A stretch of 64,000 nucleotides of DNA from Synaphobranchus kaupii (lineage: Eukaryota; Chordata; Actinopteri; Anguilliformes; Synaphobranchidae): contig CM056380.1 in the NCBI GenBank assembly GCA_029718625.1, positions 98,568,780 to 98,632,779 on the forward strand, given 5' to 3'. Both the position numbers and the translations under genes were made by a program. The notes under the pieces are model-generated. The model was given only the letters and a program-made list of their open reading frames with translations, did no database searches and was not told where the DNA came from. Positions 11,319 to 24,072 of this stretch are shown piece by piece (the stretch's first letter is position 1; each line of letters opens with the position of its first letter).

Positions 11319-11945
11319 CAGTGGCCACCACAATTATTGGCAACCATGGAAAATATGAGCAAAAAAGGCTATACAAATATATTTGTCGTTTATCAGCATT
11401 ACCTTAGACTCAAAATGTAATAAACATTTCATCTTTAATTTTGGTGATATTATTCAAAGAAGAAATTAATTTCTCAAAAAAGAAACGTGTCAATTCTAGA
11501 AGCAGTTACAAACAAAACCTAATTGAAGTATATTCCCATTCATATTTTACTGTTTAAACTAGTCTTTATGAATTATTACGTGGTCATTCTATTTCACTGG
11601 GGTATAAATATGAGGTGGCCCTTAGTCATCCATCAACATGGAGAAGATCAGAGAACACACAAATGAAAATGAAACAAAATGAAACAAAATGTCTTCATAA
11701 ATCAAGCAATGGCTATAGAACAATAGCTTCATGCCTGAAACTGCCTATTTCCACCATTACGGTAGTAATTAAGCAGTTTAAAGAACCTGGAGCTGTGATG
11801 AACCTGACTGAAGAGGACGCCAAGTGTAGTTTGCCCCCCACACACAGTGAGGAGGATGGTTCGAGAGGCAAAAATTATTCAAGGATCACAGTTTGAGAAT
11901 AGTAGTTGGTTGCATCATGGGGTCACCAAGTCTCCAAAAGTACTT
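11319..11945 (+). mobile_element. Tc1/mariner element, 5' half, degraded
   Basis: Starts with cagtggccaccacaattatt after a TA dinucleotide, as in fish Tc1 terminal repeats. A 5' leader and a broken transposase N-terminus follow. The element stops matching near 11945, so the catalytic DDE half and the right end are missing. Confidence 0.75.
11638..11945 (+). pseudogene. Tc1-type transposase N-terminal fragment
   Basis: From the ATG at 11638, the frame gives NGYRTIASCLKLPIST (about 11707-11754) and IKQFKEPGAVMNL. These correspond to the helix-turn-helix DNA-binding region of fish Tc1 transposases (NGYKKIAK-type). A frame change near 11845 is needed to reach RRMVREAK, the next conserved block. 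With frameshifts and no catalytic domain, this is a dead copy. Confidence 0.75.
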
Positions 11946-14400
11946 GCATCTGGGTCGATATTTTCATCCTTTTTTTATTCTACTAAGGCATCAAATGTAA
12001 GAGTAGCTTGTTACAGTCAGAGCATGGAGCATGCAATACATAAAAATTGGAAAACAAGAATACCTGGTGCAACCATTCCTTTGAGGGAAAGCATATTTTT
12101 CTATTATCCAGTATAAATATATTTTATTCAAAGGGACTCGTACATGTCAGACTCAATCATTTTACTTCAGGCTTTTATTCAATTATATTGTCTGATTGGA
12201 TATGTGCAGTTGTGAGTACCATATCCCATGAGTATCCTTCATAGTCTCGTTATTGCCCTTGCACTGACGGTCAATTCTGACCATACCCCTTGTGCTTCGC
12301 ATCTACATCAAATGTTAAATGCAAAATCTGTTTTGCATCCAACAACAACCTGTCACTCATCATTAGATGGCTCAATAACTTATTATTTGTGCTTCACAGG
12401 TCAGAGAGACTGTATTTCCTGGGTTTACGCTACTCGTTTTATTTTAAAAAACTGTTATTTTATTAATTTTGGTGTTGTGGCCAATAAGATGCAAGAGAAA
12501 CAGTTTTTTACCTTCTATTAGCAGAGGGGGCTATGTGGGTTTTTCCAGGATCATATCATGTTATTGGCTAAAGGCATCACATAAGTTCAGAGTTGACCTC
12601 TATGTTGTCCCTCCTGCTCTGACACTTTTCTGTTTCCTGCCTCCTCTTGGACACTTCCCAAAATAATTGGTGAATAGCCTCTTGTGCTGAAAGCAGTTTC
12701 ACAGTGGCATGTTTGGCACCTTTAGAGTTGCATGACTCCGTCCCTGTATCTTTTGTGAATCCGTTTCTTGCGGGAATTGATGAGTTTGTATCCTTTTTGT
12801 TTATGTAGGTCTCATCAACCTTGGAGGAGGTGTGTGCATCAGGGGGTGTGAGTGCTGAAAGCCTCCCCTTCATGCATGCGACATGCGTAATGATTCCCAC
12901 GAGAAATCTATCTGAGTGACCATCTTTAAGAGGACCAGTTGATTGATCAGAGGCTGTGTGTGTGTGTGTGCTTGTGGAACATTTCATACATACATGGTTT
13001 TGTTTTCATGTGTTTGTATGTATGTGCACATGCACATCTTTAAATACCAGAGAGCAAGAAAGGCATGATTCAGTTTCAGGCTAAAGGTTTCACATTTCTT
13101 TCTGCTTAAGCGGAATTTCGTGAGTAAGTGCGATTTGCTCATGATTATCTCAACTCTGAATCTGGCACATAGTCATAACTCTCTTTCTGCAGGAAGAGTG
13201 TTTGTCCTAGATGAGGCCGTATCAAACTAAGAAGCATTTAGAGACAACACTACACATAAGAGTACTCTTGATACAATACCACAAGTGAAAGTCAGGAAAG
13301 TATCCACCAAACATTAGGGCCCTTGGAAAAATTTACAAAAACTGGTCTGATGAAATGGAGCTGCTTGCAAAGCTGAAAAATTAATTATAACATTTTTAAA
13401 GAACAACTTGGTAGTACAGCAAAAGATAATGTAGGGCAGTCTCACTTTGTATCTCTTATATTTTTTGTGATGCACATTTGACTACAAATAACTTGAAATG
13501 CGCTATATGCATAAAAATAAATTATCATTCTTATTATCATTTTTATCATAATTATTATTATTATTATTGTTATTATCTCCCATTAGGGATTTTCTCTTAC
13601 ACTCAGGGCCTAAAGAATAAAACATATTTCCACTTCTTGTCAGGTCTTGTATGGACAAGAGAAATGAAAACAATATAAATATGCCATGTGACATGTATAA
13701 TTGAGATAGTTCTTGCTTGCTTTGGCTTGCCACCAATACTGATATGGAGCTAGTAGTCTTGTTTTGAACAGGGAAAGAGGTGACTGATATTTGTAGATTA
13801 GAAGTTTGGAATTTGCACTTAAAGATTGTGTATATAACCAGAGTTGCTCTCTTGAATCCTGCATGGAGATTTCTGTTCTGAAACAGTCCGAATTTGTATC
13901 TGGATAAATTTATAATGTTGATATAAATATAGGGTGCCCCATTCAGGATTCAAATCAACAATCCTCAGATGCATCTCCACTATGTCACATTTCTGGATGG
14001 TACAGACACCCACATTTCATCTCAAATGCTTTAAATAATTTATGTCACCTTTAAGTATTCTAAAGCTTTGTACTGGGCAGGCCACAGGTCACTTTTCACT
14101 TTAACCTTCGCAATGCACAGCCAAATCATAGCACATTACTCCACATCTTATTTTTCTTAAATCAGGATGTGTGAGAAAACATAAGACAGAGATTTAGGGC
14201 AAAATTCAAGCTAAGCTATAGTGGTCTGAAATTAGACATGGTCAATATCAATTAACTTATTTGTTTAATAACTAAAAACATAATAGGTTATGGCTGTGGT
14301 ACAATGCTGAATATCTTATATTCTATATTCGGAACAGCCTTAAATGTTTATATTTCTTGAATCTTTGTTTGAACATGGGTACACAATAAACCTGTGTTTT
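11946..14400. other. Intergenic, no gene recognised
   Basis: A minus-strand open stretch at 12577-12987 (136 codons) shows no domain and no splice-compatible borders. It overlaps a TG run at about 12956-12970. An ATT-rich microsatellite lies at about 13550-13570. Nothing else stands out. Confidence 0.5.
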
Positions 14401-15091
14401 TGTCATGGTTTTGCAGCCTGCTTTTTTCGTTTCTGCGGATGCTGCTTCTCGGGGCCCGCGATAGGGCGCTCCTGTTGTTTTTTCCCGCCGTCAGTGACTC
14501 ATTACGGTTATTACTCATTATGGTTATTGGGTTCAGGTGTTTTGCTGGCTACATATAAGCTCAGCGCCTTCCTTGTTCCATGCTTTTGTGTAAGCTTTGT
14601 TTACGCTCAGGCTGGTAACTTCGGTATAGAACGAGAAGACTGCTTATTTTTTCTGTTTTTAAAGATACGCAGGAACTTCTTTAGTTTAGAGTTATAGGTT
14701 TAGTCCCTAGGACTTTTTCTTTCCTATTTTCCTTCTCTAATCTAAGTTCTTTCCTCGGTTTTCATTCAGTCCTCATTGAGGCTGTAACCTTTGTTACCCT
14801 TTTCTCTTTTTCCTCCTTGTTTGAGCTCATTTGTATTTTATTGAGCTGGAGGTATTTTCTTTCTTTTCTGCCTATTTCCACTCGAGTCTTCGAGTCTGGT
14901 TTCGCCCTCTTTTCTGGGTTGTTTTCTGTTGGCTGATACGCCGGGGGTTATTTCCCCATTGTTTATTTTTTTCTGTCCGGACAGGGAATTAATATTCTTT
15001 CCCCCAACTAGTGGTTATCCCACGTTTGTGGGTAGCTTGTAGATCCCCTTACGGTCGCGTCTGGTTCTCCGACCCCTTCCCCTCCCTCACA
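14401..15091 (+). mobile_element. Possible solo LTR of a fish retrotransposon
   Basis: The segment starts TGTCATGGTT and ends CCTCCCTCACA, the TG...CA borders of an LTR. It is about 690 bp, T/C-rich, and holds a TATA-like acatataagctcagc near 14549. Flanks are gtttt on the left and ggttt on the right, only an approximate 5-bp duplication. No primer-binding site or internal gag-pol follows, so it would be a solo LTR. The family assignment is inference. Confidence 0.4.
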
Positions 15092-15409
15092 GGTTTAGCC
15101 TACAGTATGCCAGTGCCAAGGCTGCTGAATATGTTTCTGGCAAGTGGGGCAACATTCAGTCCAAAACGGGTGTGTGTATTTGAGTTCAAGGCAAATAATT
15201 GACTGCACATCACAATTAGAACACAATCTAGTGTTGACAGTTTAATGGAGAACACTGGGCACTGCATTGCATCCAGGAATATGAAGCGACAAAACCTGTC
15301 ATTTCCAATACTTATTAGAATTTTTGTATTATTCAAATGTGTCTTGATTTTCATATTAAATTCTAATCTATCTTCATGGCAGGAGCATTCAGTTTCGCTT
15401 CCAGCATGC

Positions 15410-15620
15410 ATTTGGCAAGAGGCACGAATACCCCCTGGACAGGTCGTCAATCAGTTGCAGGGCACGCACACCATTCACTCACAGACTCAAAACTCTGGGC
15501 AATTTAGAGGCTACAATTAGCCGAATCTGCATGTCCTTGGATTGTGGGAGAAAAGGAGAGTACCCTGAGGAAACCCACACAGACACGAGGAGAACATACA
15601 AACTCTGCTGCAGCCAACCA
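15410..15620. repeat. Interspersed fish repeat
   Basis: Contains caccattcactcacagactc, gggcaatttagaggc, ctgcatgtccttggattgtg and gaggaaacccacacagacac. This series of phrases is found in a very common dispersed repeat of teleost genomes. It is an incomplete copy with no coding capacity. Confidence 0.7.
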
Positions 15621-16201
15621 ATGGTAGGCCTCATCAACCACGTGTTTTCATACTCAACCAATCACATGCACACATCACTGGGGTGCCCGGAGAGTCAGAC
15701 ATCTCCTGTGCTGCTCATTACCTGTGCCGCTCTAACAATTGATGCTCACTCTCCACCAACCCAGCTTCCACCTGTTGTTTGGATCTGCTTCTATGTACTG
15801 GGGGTGTTTGGTATATCTCGGTATATCCTCCTATCTCTCTATATATTTAGTAGGGGAGATGTGTAGTGCTCCCTGTTTGATTTGTCAGTGCACGCTGGTG
15901 CGGGAACTAGATGTACCTAAAGCAGATCCATACAGCGCAAAACTAAAGTAATTGTATTGCATTGGCTTCTTCATTGAAATATTTAATACAAATACTGTAC
16001 GTGAGCTGTCCTGACTTAAATAGTGCTTAACTATAACTCATATATTCTCCTTCTGTTTTCATGTTGGCCTACCCCTGTGTTCATATTTGTGATGTTCGTG
16101 TAGACAGTAAATACATTCAGGAAATCCTGTCTTTTCCCACAGAAACACTCAATTCCTCAGGAACCCCATCACAGTGGAGCTGAGCAAGCAAACTGTATGT
16201 A

Positions 16202-16246
<45 letters not shown>

Positions 16247-18094
16247 TGTGTGTGTGAGTGCATCTGTGGGTGGTGGGAATCATATTACGGCTTTGATTAA
16301 AATTGACCATGAGACATATGATACCCGTGAACATGTGAAATTATCTGGCTCATCGTGAGTATAGTGGGGAACATACAGGACATGCTAGACAACTCTCATC
16401 TGAGAAAAAATAATAAAAACACCCTCTGATCTTAAAGTATGGCTGTTCCATATCAAGCGACATCTGTATGATGTCAAAGAATCGAGGGGAGGAAATTCAC
16501 ATGATAATCAAGACAGAGAAACTCCCCTGTGCTTGACTGGTCAGGGTATACATTTGCTGTTATATACACAAGGCTATTTTTGAACAACGTAAACAAACAA
16601 AAGTAGGAGAACAATTCATATTGCATGGGATTATGAGGAACATTCACACTCACCATGCAATGCTGCTGCCTTTCAACATCACAAATCCATTTTCTGCTTT
16701 CAGTTCATGGCTGGAAAAACACGTTGCTATGGTCTTCAAATTGAAGTCCACCTGTGAAGACAATCACACAACCCGAAAGCAGAGGCATACAAAGAAGTGA
16801 ATATCCATAGCTCGCCATAGTGATACATGAGTGGGTTTTATTTACTGCTTGTCAGATGTTTGCAAAGAAATTCTGGTTTTTGTACTGATGATCTACTCCT
16901 GTGCAACTTTTTCATGCCCTCTCTGTGCTCTGTAACTCTGTGCTGTTCTATCTGAAAGGACAAAAATAATCTGCTGTATTTCGCACTTTTTATAGCTTTT
17001 ATCTGCAGACACAGCATTCTGAGAAGGCTTTCTTGGTGAGGTGAGTCATACTTTCCTAATGCTCTTCCAGAAACCATCAACTGATAGTTCATTTGTACCA
17101 CAAAAAAGGGGTATTTCAGATGCCCTTGTCTTAGATTACTTGTGGAGGTTACATACAGCTGGGAACTGTACTAAAGCTTATATTTTTCTGAAGGGTGCCA
17201 CAACAGTGTCCTGCACATTATTTATACCTGCATACCTCTGGTTCCAAGCCTGGTTCCTTAACCATTTTACAACAGTTCCACGTTGGCAGTCTGCAATAAT
17301 GAGCTATCTATAAGTAATAATAACTGTAGGTCTGAATACTAACGCAGACTGAATGCGTTATATAAATTAATTCCATGTTAAACAAAATCATTTATCTTAA
17401 ATTGCCAGTGCGCTTTGCAGAGGTGCTTCACTCAGGATGACAGTGAAATCACTTCATGTGGCATTACTTGCCAATAAAATTGCATCTTTTATTTTTGCAG
17501 CAACTTTGAATTCCCTACTTTAATTCCTCCCCTTATTTTGCAATGTTCGTTATTTGTGAAAATATGGTAAAAAAGTGTGTGTTAAAAAATTAATTTATTT
17601 GCATAAGTGGTATTATGCAGGAAGGAGATACTTCTTTGCCTGAGAATCCCACCTGGCTGGTGTGGACCAGGATGTTGAAAAAAGAGGAGAAAATTGTACC
17701 AAATTCCTAACACATAGAATAAAGCAATGAACACTGGACCTCACTGAGCGTGCACTTCATGACACGCCCCATTCCAAACACGCTCCAACCTTCCCCCACA
17801 TTGTAGTGACCAGGCTGACCAAGCACTCCCCAGCACAGATCTAGACTATCCCACATGCGTCCCACAAAATCAGCTCCAGAAGGCACTTCACCTTGCGTGA
17901 GAGTCATAACTCTGGTGCGCAGAGGCCTCAGTGTTCTTAGCGTTTCGTTTTGAGCACTTGGTGTTCACGCGTATCTTTCCCCATTGGCTGTAGAAAGCAG
18001 GCCTGTCAAACTCAGTTCCTGAAGAAAGAAGGTCAGCTGGGTTCTTTTCCCAGCTCATTGACTTTTAATTGCTGCGAGATCTTGTATTGAAGAC
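15621..18094. other. Intergenic, no gene recognised
   Basis: Holds a TG microsatellite (listed separately) and otherwise ordinary AT-rich sequence. I see no exon-like segments. Confidence 0.5.
16204..16256 (+). repeat. (TG)n microsatellite
   Basis: About 26 TG units with one TA interruption. Confidence 0.95.
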
Positions 18095-18440
18095 GGGAGA
18101 GTTGAACCAATCTGTAAAGTCTTCTCCAGCACATCCCAAAGACTTTCAGTGGGGGTTAAGGTCAGGACTCTGGTGGCCAATTCATGTGTGAAATGATTCC
18201 TCATGCTCCCTGAACCACTCTTTCACAATTTGAGCCCGATGAATCTTGGCATTCTTGTCCTGGAATATGCCCATTGATGGGATAACCTGGTCATTTAGTA
18301 CATTCAGGTACTCAGCAGACTTAATTTTATTGCTGCATATGTTGCTGAGCCTTGACCTGACCAATTGAAGCAACCCCAAATCATAACACTGCCTCCAGAG
18401 GCTTGTACAGTGGGCACTATGCACTAAATCCATCCTGTTA
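18095..18440 (-). pseudogene. Tc1/mariner transposase fragment (C-terminal half)
   Basis: Minus-strand translation gives [20 protein letters not shown] and then [15 protein letters not shown], the segment around the second catalytic Asp (FQDxNAxxH) of Tc1-like transposases. Downstream, across a frameshift near 18180, the remains of a PP-x-S-x-D-L-N-P block are seen as a degraded match. Both ends are missing. The family differs from the 11319 element, so the two are not halves of one insertion. Confidence 0.8.
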
Positions 18441-18481
18441 TTTCAGTGTTGGCCATTATAGGCTACTCCTGGTGATTCTTC

Positions 18482-18535
18482 TGTATGTTGCACTGGATAA
18501 GAGTGTCCGCTAAGTTATTGTAATGTAATGCATAT
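18482..18535 (+). repeat. SINE/L2-like 3' tail
   Basis: Holds cactggataagagtgtccgc followed by taagttattgtaatgtaatg. This resembles the shared 3' tail of eel-type L2 LINEs and their SINE partners, which ends in TGTAA repeats. Only the tail is present. Confidence 0.5.
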
Positions 18536-18804
18536 GTACCATTCCAAACAGTCAGAGGAATTGTTTTAAACAAGCTGAGCTCCAGTCTAATACCTTTGGG
18601 GACAAGCTTCTAAGCAACAATATCTTGTACAGTCCTTTGTTTCTGGTGGTGAGCATTCTCTGAGATGCTCCCAGCATAATCGGTGGTTCCATGAACCTTG
18701 ACTTAAGCCTGACATGTCGTTGGGACTGCAGTCACAGCAGCGCATTTTTATTATTATTGTTATTTGTATTTTTAAAAAATATTATTATTATTAATAATAT
18801 ATAG

Positions 18805-18872
18805 TGTTCTGCAATGGATTGGTGACCTGTCCAGGGTGTATTCCTGCCTCTCGCTCAATGCATGCTGGGATA
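18805..18872 (+). repeat. Interspersed fish repeat fragment
   Basis: Contains ggtgacctgtccagggtgta and cctctcgctcaatgcatgct, phrases of a widespread teleost repeat, cut off by a C run. Confidence 0.55.
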
Positions 18873-18891
18873 CCCCCCCCCCCCCCCCCCC
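18873..18891 (+). repeat. C homopolymer, 19 bases
   Basis: Uninterrupted run of 19 C. Confidence 0.95.
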
Positions 18892-19649
18892 ATTCTAAAA
18901 CAGATAGAATAGAATGGATTGTATCAATCCCAACAAGGGAGAATAAATTGCCATCTGTAACAAATATACAAATAATTTAGGCATGTTAAGGCAGAAGCGG
19001 GTCAAGATCTGTGATAAATAGTCTCGGTATTTTTTATTGACCTGATCCTATGATTCACTGCAGCCAAACTATGAATCATAGAATCTGGAGTCACGGCAGC
19101 GCTCTGTAGGAATCAATATGTTCCTGGACCGAGTGGTCCATGTGGTTCATGGCCTATCCATGTTTCAATAAGTTAATTCCCAATAATTATCACCCCCGAC
19201 TGTTAAGCCCTAATAATGCCCTCTTCCTGCAAGGTAACAGCAACTGGTCTGAACAGAAACCATACTGATCGATTGCATTCATACTGTGGCAGCGGCATTT
19301 TATGTACATGCCGCTCAATGCTGTCTGAAGATATGAGTCAGTACCAGAGGGGAAATGGTGATTATGACTACAGAGTCTGGTAGTGCGGACACCCCGTTCT
19401 GCTCCCTCACAAGGAAGAGAAACTATGTGACCTTCATTTTTGTGGATAAATACACTCATGTTGACGTGATTTATATTTTCAAGACAGTTTGCATATTCAT
19501 CTATTGAATTTTCTAAAGAGCGCCTTCAATTTTTTTTCCATTTTTCTTTCTGTTCTCAGTTTGGAATCTCCAATTGTACCTGCAATATTGCTATTGCCAC
19601 CAGCATCCACACACCACACATGAGCGCAGCAACTGAAGCAGGTGTTCTT
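18892..19649. other. Intergenic, no gene recognised
   Basis: No recognisable repeats or exon-like segments. The open stretch at 19190-19459 (minus) has no domain. Confidence 0.5.
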
Positions 19650-19811
19650 GCCCGCACCTTACTGCCCCGCACCTTACTGCCCTGCACCTTACTGCCCTGC
19701 ACCTTACTGCCCCGCACCTTACTGCCTGCACCTTACTGCCCTGCACCTTACTGCCCCGCACCTTACTGCCCTGCACCTTACTGCCCTGCACCTTACTGCC
19801 CTGCACCTTAG
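19650..19811. repeat. 15-bp minisatellite
   Basis: About eleven units of the type accttactgcccygc. One unit has lost a C (near 19725), which shifts its register by one. Because the unit is a multiple of three, peptide repeats appear in open frames on both strands. These are artefacts. Confidence 0.95.
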
Positions 19812-21817
19812 GCGCGACCTAGCACTGCTCAGAATGTGTAGCCAGTGTGTCAAATTGAGCAGCCATTACTAAATGCCTTTGCCTGGGCAACCACATAGTC
19901 AACAAGGTGTCACTTAGTTAGCACTGGTACAGTCACACAGTAAAATGTCCAGTATTAATTCTAATCTAACAGAATACATATGAGTCCAATAGGGACCATA
20001 CCAGGCAGTACAGCTATGTAGGAATGTTAAAGGCACATTTGCATGCATGCAGGCATACACATACACACATACAGATACACTCACACACAAGCCCTCACAT
20101 ACATACAAGTACAAGACAAATACGCACACACGCAAAGACAAATGGTAAAAGTGAAACGGCTTCCACAGGATCTGCGGTAATCTTTAGAAATCATCACTGC
20201 TGAGTACAGTCCAAATGTTGTTCACAATAACTACGCAATACATTTTTTGGTTCTGTGAATTTTCCCTGGAACAGGGAACAGAAAGAGTAGATGCATTGCT
20301 AAAAAGATGTGGTGCATCTGGATCAACATTCAAGAAAACGTAAGTCTAGCATTTACGGACGACATCCATAAAAAAACATGGAATGTACTTTGAAGGGATA
20401 TACATGGTGTTCTGAGTATAAGTTTATAATGTCAAAACGGCATGAAAAAAGATAACCTCTTCATCAACTTCGCTTACAACAAGGCATACAGCATAACTCA
20501 TGCAAAGATATATTTGTGAGAATAAAGAAGTAATGTAATAAAGCTGGATTTGTATGTGGGACATTTCCAGCTGGAATGTATGTTTTTGCGATCGCTGACA
20601 CCACAATAATGCAGCTGGCTAACACTTGAGAATGTTCAACTGGAAACTAAAGCTGAATTTCAACAGCTTATGCGTCACTGATTTGTTCAACTGTTTACCT
20701 ACAGCGAAATGGAAGCAAACAGCAGAAGGGCAGACCTTAAACAAGGGCCTGTTTTGACAGGGTAAATCCAGACCTTTGGAAACTCAGAGATAAAGCCCCT
20801 CCTGGCGTTGATGGCCATTCACAAATCGATACCTCTGCATCCAGACATAGAGGGCTTTGTGTACTGAGGTGGAAGCGCAGCCCATTCATCAAGACGCAGC
20901 GTATGCAGAGGCAAGGCACGTGGGTCTCTGCTGACCTACTGCATCTATCTGCTGCACAGGGACGATATTCAAACATGCGGGACAAGGGCAAACCATAAAT
21001 TAGCTTCGTCTAGCCATCCCAAGGCTGTGCCGACGAGGGTTGCTAAGACCTGTCTGTCTCCTCTCTTCCGCTCAACTCAGTCGTCATTTGGCAATTCTTC
21101 AATAGAAAACATACTTTGCTTGGATGAAAATTATGAGTGCCAGTAGACCTTTGTGTTCATCAAGTAGAATTAGCATTGATTTTGTTTGCGGGTTTACCTG
21201 ATAGCGTGACCCTAAAACCATGTGTTACAAATCACAACAGAAATAGTTCAACAAGACCATGTGTGTTTATGAGTAAGACATAAACTGACTCATAAACACA
21301 AAATGGATTATATGCAATGCTGGAGAAAATATGTGGAAATTGTCAAAAGACTTCAAGGCACATAACTGTGCAATAGAGAAATGTAAAAATGGATATTTTG
21401 GTGAATTATTCAGCTGTTCCCCTCCTACAGATAATACAATAATAGTTTGCCAGCATATTTCCACTTTACAATTAGGCATAAATATAGCCTCAGGCATTGG
21501 GGGAAACTTTAATAATGCCACCTGTAAAAACATAACCCAGAAAATTTAAATAGAGGCCGTGCTCGCTAACCAATGGTTTTGCAGAAAAAGGCTTACACAA
21601 TGCAAGCAGTTTCCCATCTTTTTCAAGATTTATCAGACCGTTTACCATTCTGATAAACATGTTTTCCTCATTTACAGTCTTAAGTAAAAATCGCACAAGA
21701 TCTTACTGAGACAGGTGAGGGATGCAGACAGGCTAGTTGTTCATGCTCATACCGGCAGTAAAACTCCTAGCAGTAAAACTTCAGAACCAATACTGTATTT
21801 CTTTAGACTGAACACAC
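19812..21817. other. Intergenic, no gene recognised
   Basis: Contains a CA-rich stretch at about 20040-20130. I see no exon-like or mobile-element structure. Confidence 0.5.
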
Positions 21818-22716
21818 TGGGGGTGCGTCCCAACTCCTCACCTCCTTTCCTCCACTCTTCTCCGACCTGGAAGTATGCAAAACTGCCTGTACGTTTAAAG
21901 TACAAGTAGCTGCATGTCCAGCATACAATCTATACTGACATTGCAGCTTTGCGTAGAGATATTACTTAATGTGTAACCGTTAATATGTAATAGCAACATT
22001 AGGTTAAAACACAAAGATCGGTTTCTGGGGCACGGAGAGGAGGTGGTAGTGGAGGAAAAGGAGGAGAGGAGGTGGGTAGTGGAGGAAAGGAAGAGAGGAG
22101 GTTGTAGTGGAGGAAAGGAGGAGAGGTGGTTGTAGTGGAGGAAAGGAGGATAGGAGGTTGTAGTGGAGGAAAGGAGGAGAGGAGGTGGTAGTGGAGGAAA
22201 GGAGGAGAGGAGGTTGTAGTGGAGGAAAGGAGGAGAGGAGGTGGTAGTGGAGGAAAGGATGAGAGGAGGTTGTAGTGGAGGAAAGGAGGAGAGGAGGTTG
22301 TAGTGGAGGAAAGGAGGAGAGGAGGTTGTAGTGGAGGAAAGGAGGAGAGGAGGTTGTAGTGGGGGAAAGGAGGAGAGGAGGTTGTAGTGGAGAAAAGGAG
22401 GAGAGGAGGTTGTAGTGGAGGAAAGGAGGAGAGGAGGTTGTAGTGGAGGAAAGGAGGAGAGGAGGTTGTAGTAGAGGAAAGGAGGAGAGGAGGTGGTAGT
22501 GGAGGAAAGGAGGAGAGGAGGTGGTAGTGAAGGAAAGGAGGAGAGGAGGTTGTAGTGGAGGAAAGGAGGAGAGGAGGTGGTAGTGGAGGAAAAGGAGGAG
22601 AGGAGGTTGTAGTGGAGGAAAGGAGGAGAGGAGGTGGTAGTGGAGGAAAGGAGGAGAGGAGGTAGTAGTGGAGGAAAGGAGGATGCAATTTTCCAGTATT
22701 TGGGATGCACCCTGGG
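21818..22716. mobile_element. DNA element with inverted ends, filled by a minisatellite
   Basis: The left end carries ggtgcgtcccaa (about 21822-21833) and the right end ttgggatgcacc (about 22700-22711). The left subterminal sequence cctcctttcctccactctt is the inverse of the unit of the internal 28-bp minisatellite. The inverted repeat therefore extends into the array. No transposase is present. Superfamily is uncertain (hAT-like ends are possible). Confidence 0.55.
22036..22682. repeat. 28-bp minisatellite, about 23 units
   Basis: The unit is approximately ggaggagaggaggttgtagt plus ggaggaaa. Variants differ by single bases (gttgta or gtggta). Because 28 leaves a remainder of one on division by three, each minus-strand frame cycles through all phases. 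With no stop in any phase, all three frames stay open for about 240-270 codons of Ser/Pro/Leu-rich peptide. These frames are repeat artefacts. Confidence 0.95.
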
Positions 22717-23540
22717 ATGGGAAAATGCATTTTTCCTCCTGCATCATGGTGTCACATTCCCTCCCATCTTCACTGTTACTCTGCTATCATGAAGCGCCCG
22801 GTAAGTGTGCTACCTGCTTGTACTTCACAGGGATGGGATGATGATATTTATGTACTGCACAAGGGTGGTTTCTGGGAGAATGCTTTACCCATAATTCCCG
22901 AGTTTTTACTTCACGTTATTGCCTCTTCATTTATTCAATCCTCTAGGACATCAGACACTCACAGTCATGCCAACGCACAGCACAGCGGGCCATCCTCACA
23001 TCCCTCGCCTGCTCACTTGCCCTTATAGGCCTTGACGCCTCATCCCTGCGCCAGTGCATATTGCACTTCCTGGTATTTTTAGATTAGCCTTCGCCCAGGT
23101 GCAATATAAATGCTTTTGTTTAGTTTACTTTTCTGTGGCTGGAGGGAACGGCCTTTGAAAAGTTCCCACTCACTCATTTGCTCACTGGCTCCCTTTGCGG
23201 CGAACATTTTGCTTTGCCACGAGAGGATGAAAAGAGAAGCTGTCTTACCACAGTGTCAGTGTATTACACGGCTCCACTTCACCCCAGTATCAGCGCAATC
23301 ATTTCAGCGTATTGAGCCATTTCTCCATGTTTTTTTTTTTCATTTCCTCTTGCATTTGCATTCTTATTGCAGGGCACTGGAATTAGTGTGTCCCCTGAGT
23401 GTGGGAATGCCCCATTAAAGCTTTAATCATTTCAGCACATAAACACATCCCCCGGGCGTGTATTCTTTCATCTCTCCATTGTAGTGCCGGCATTCTCCAT
23501 TTTTCAGACCGGTATAGACGGCCCTCTGTCTCAGGTAAAA

Positions 23541-23623
<83 letters not shown>

Positions 23624-24072
23624 TAGTGCAGTTTCCATTTTAGACTGTGGATCAAAAGCTTTACAATATGAATATTCTCAGCGCCTTATGTCATTAAAAA
23701 GATACATTCCGAAATAATTTAAATAGCAGAAATACCAAATAAATAAGTGGACCACAGTAACCTTTATCAGGTTGAAATGCATGAGTTTGTGAGTCTGGCC
23801 TTTTCTTTCACTGGAGAGAGCAAATCCCCATTCCTCAGAAAACCATAACCAGTCAGGCTTTCACAGAAGTTGTGTACTCCATAGGGGAAAAAAAAAAAAC
23901 TCCTTTGTTTGTGGGAAAAATACTGTACTTTTTAGAACTGCATGACATACTGTAATTTCCTTGCTCGGAAACTGCGCTCTGAAGTGGAACAGACATAATT
24001 TATTGAATCTTTTCCCATGCAGGCAATGCAATTTGATTAAATTCCTGTATATATAATATCCTTTCTTTTTTT
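22717..24072. other. Intergenic, no gene recognised
   Basis: Apart from the CA microsatellite at 23544, I see no gene or element. Open frames over the CA run are artefacts of the repeat. Confidence 0.5.
23544..23620 (+). repeat. (CA)n microsatellite
   Basis: About 38 uninterrupted CA units. Confidence 0.97.

Noticed and set aside
12577..12987. Minus-strand open frame of 136 codons
   Set aside because: Low-complexity start over a TG run and no recognisable domain. No supporting exon structure.
11319..18440. Idea that the Tc1 pieces at 11319-11945 and 18095-18440 are two ends of one large transposon
   Set aside because: They lie on opposite strands and belong to different Tc1 subfamilies.
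21895..22747. Three overlapping open frames of about 243-271 codons on the minus strand, Ser/Pro/Leu-rich
   Set aside because: They are the 28-bp minisatellite read in all three phases. A unit length not divisible by three and free of stops opens every frame.
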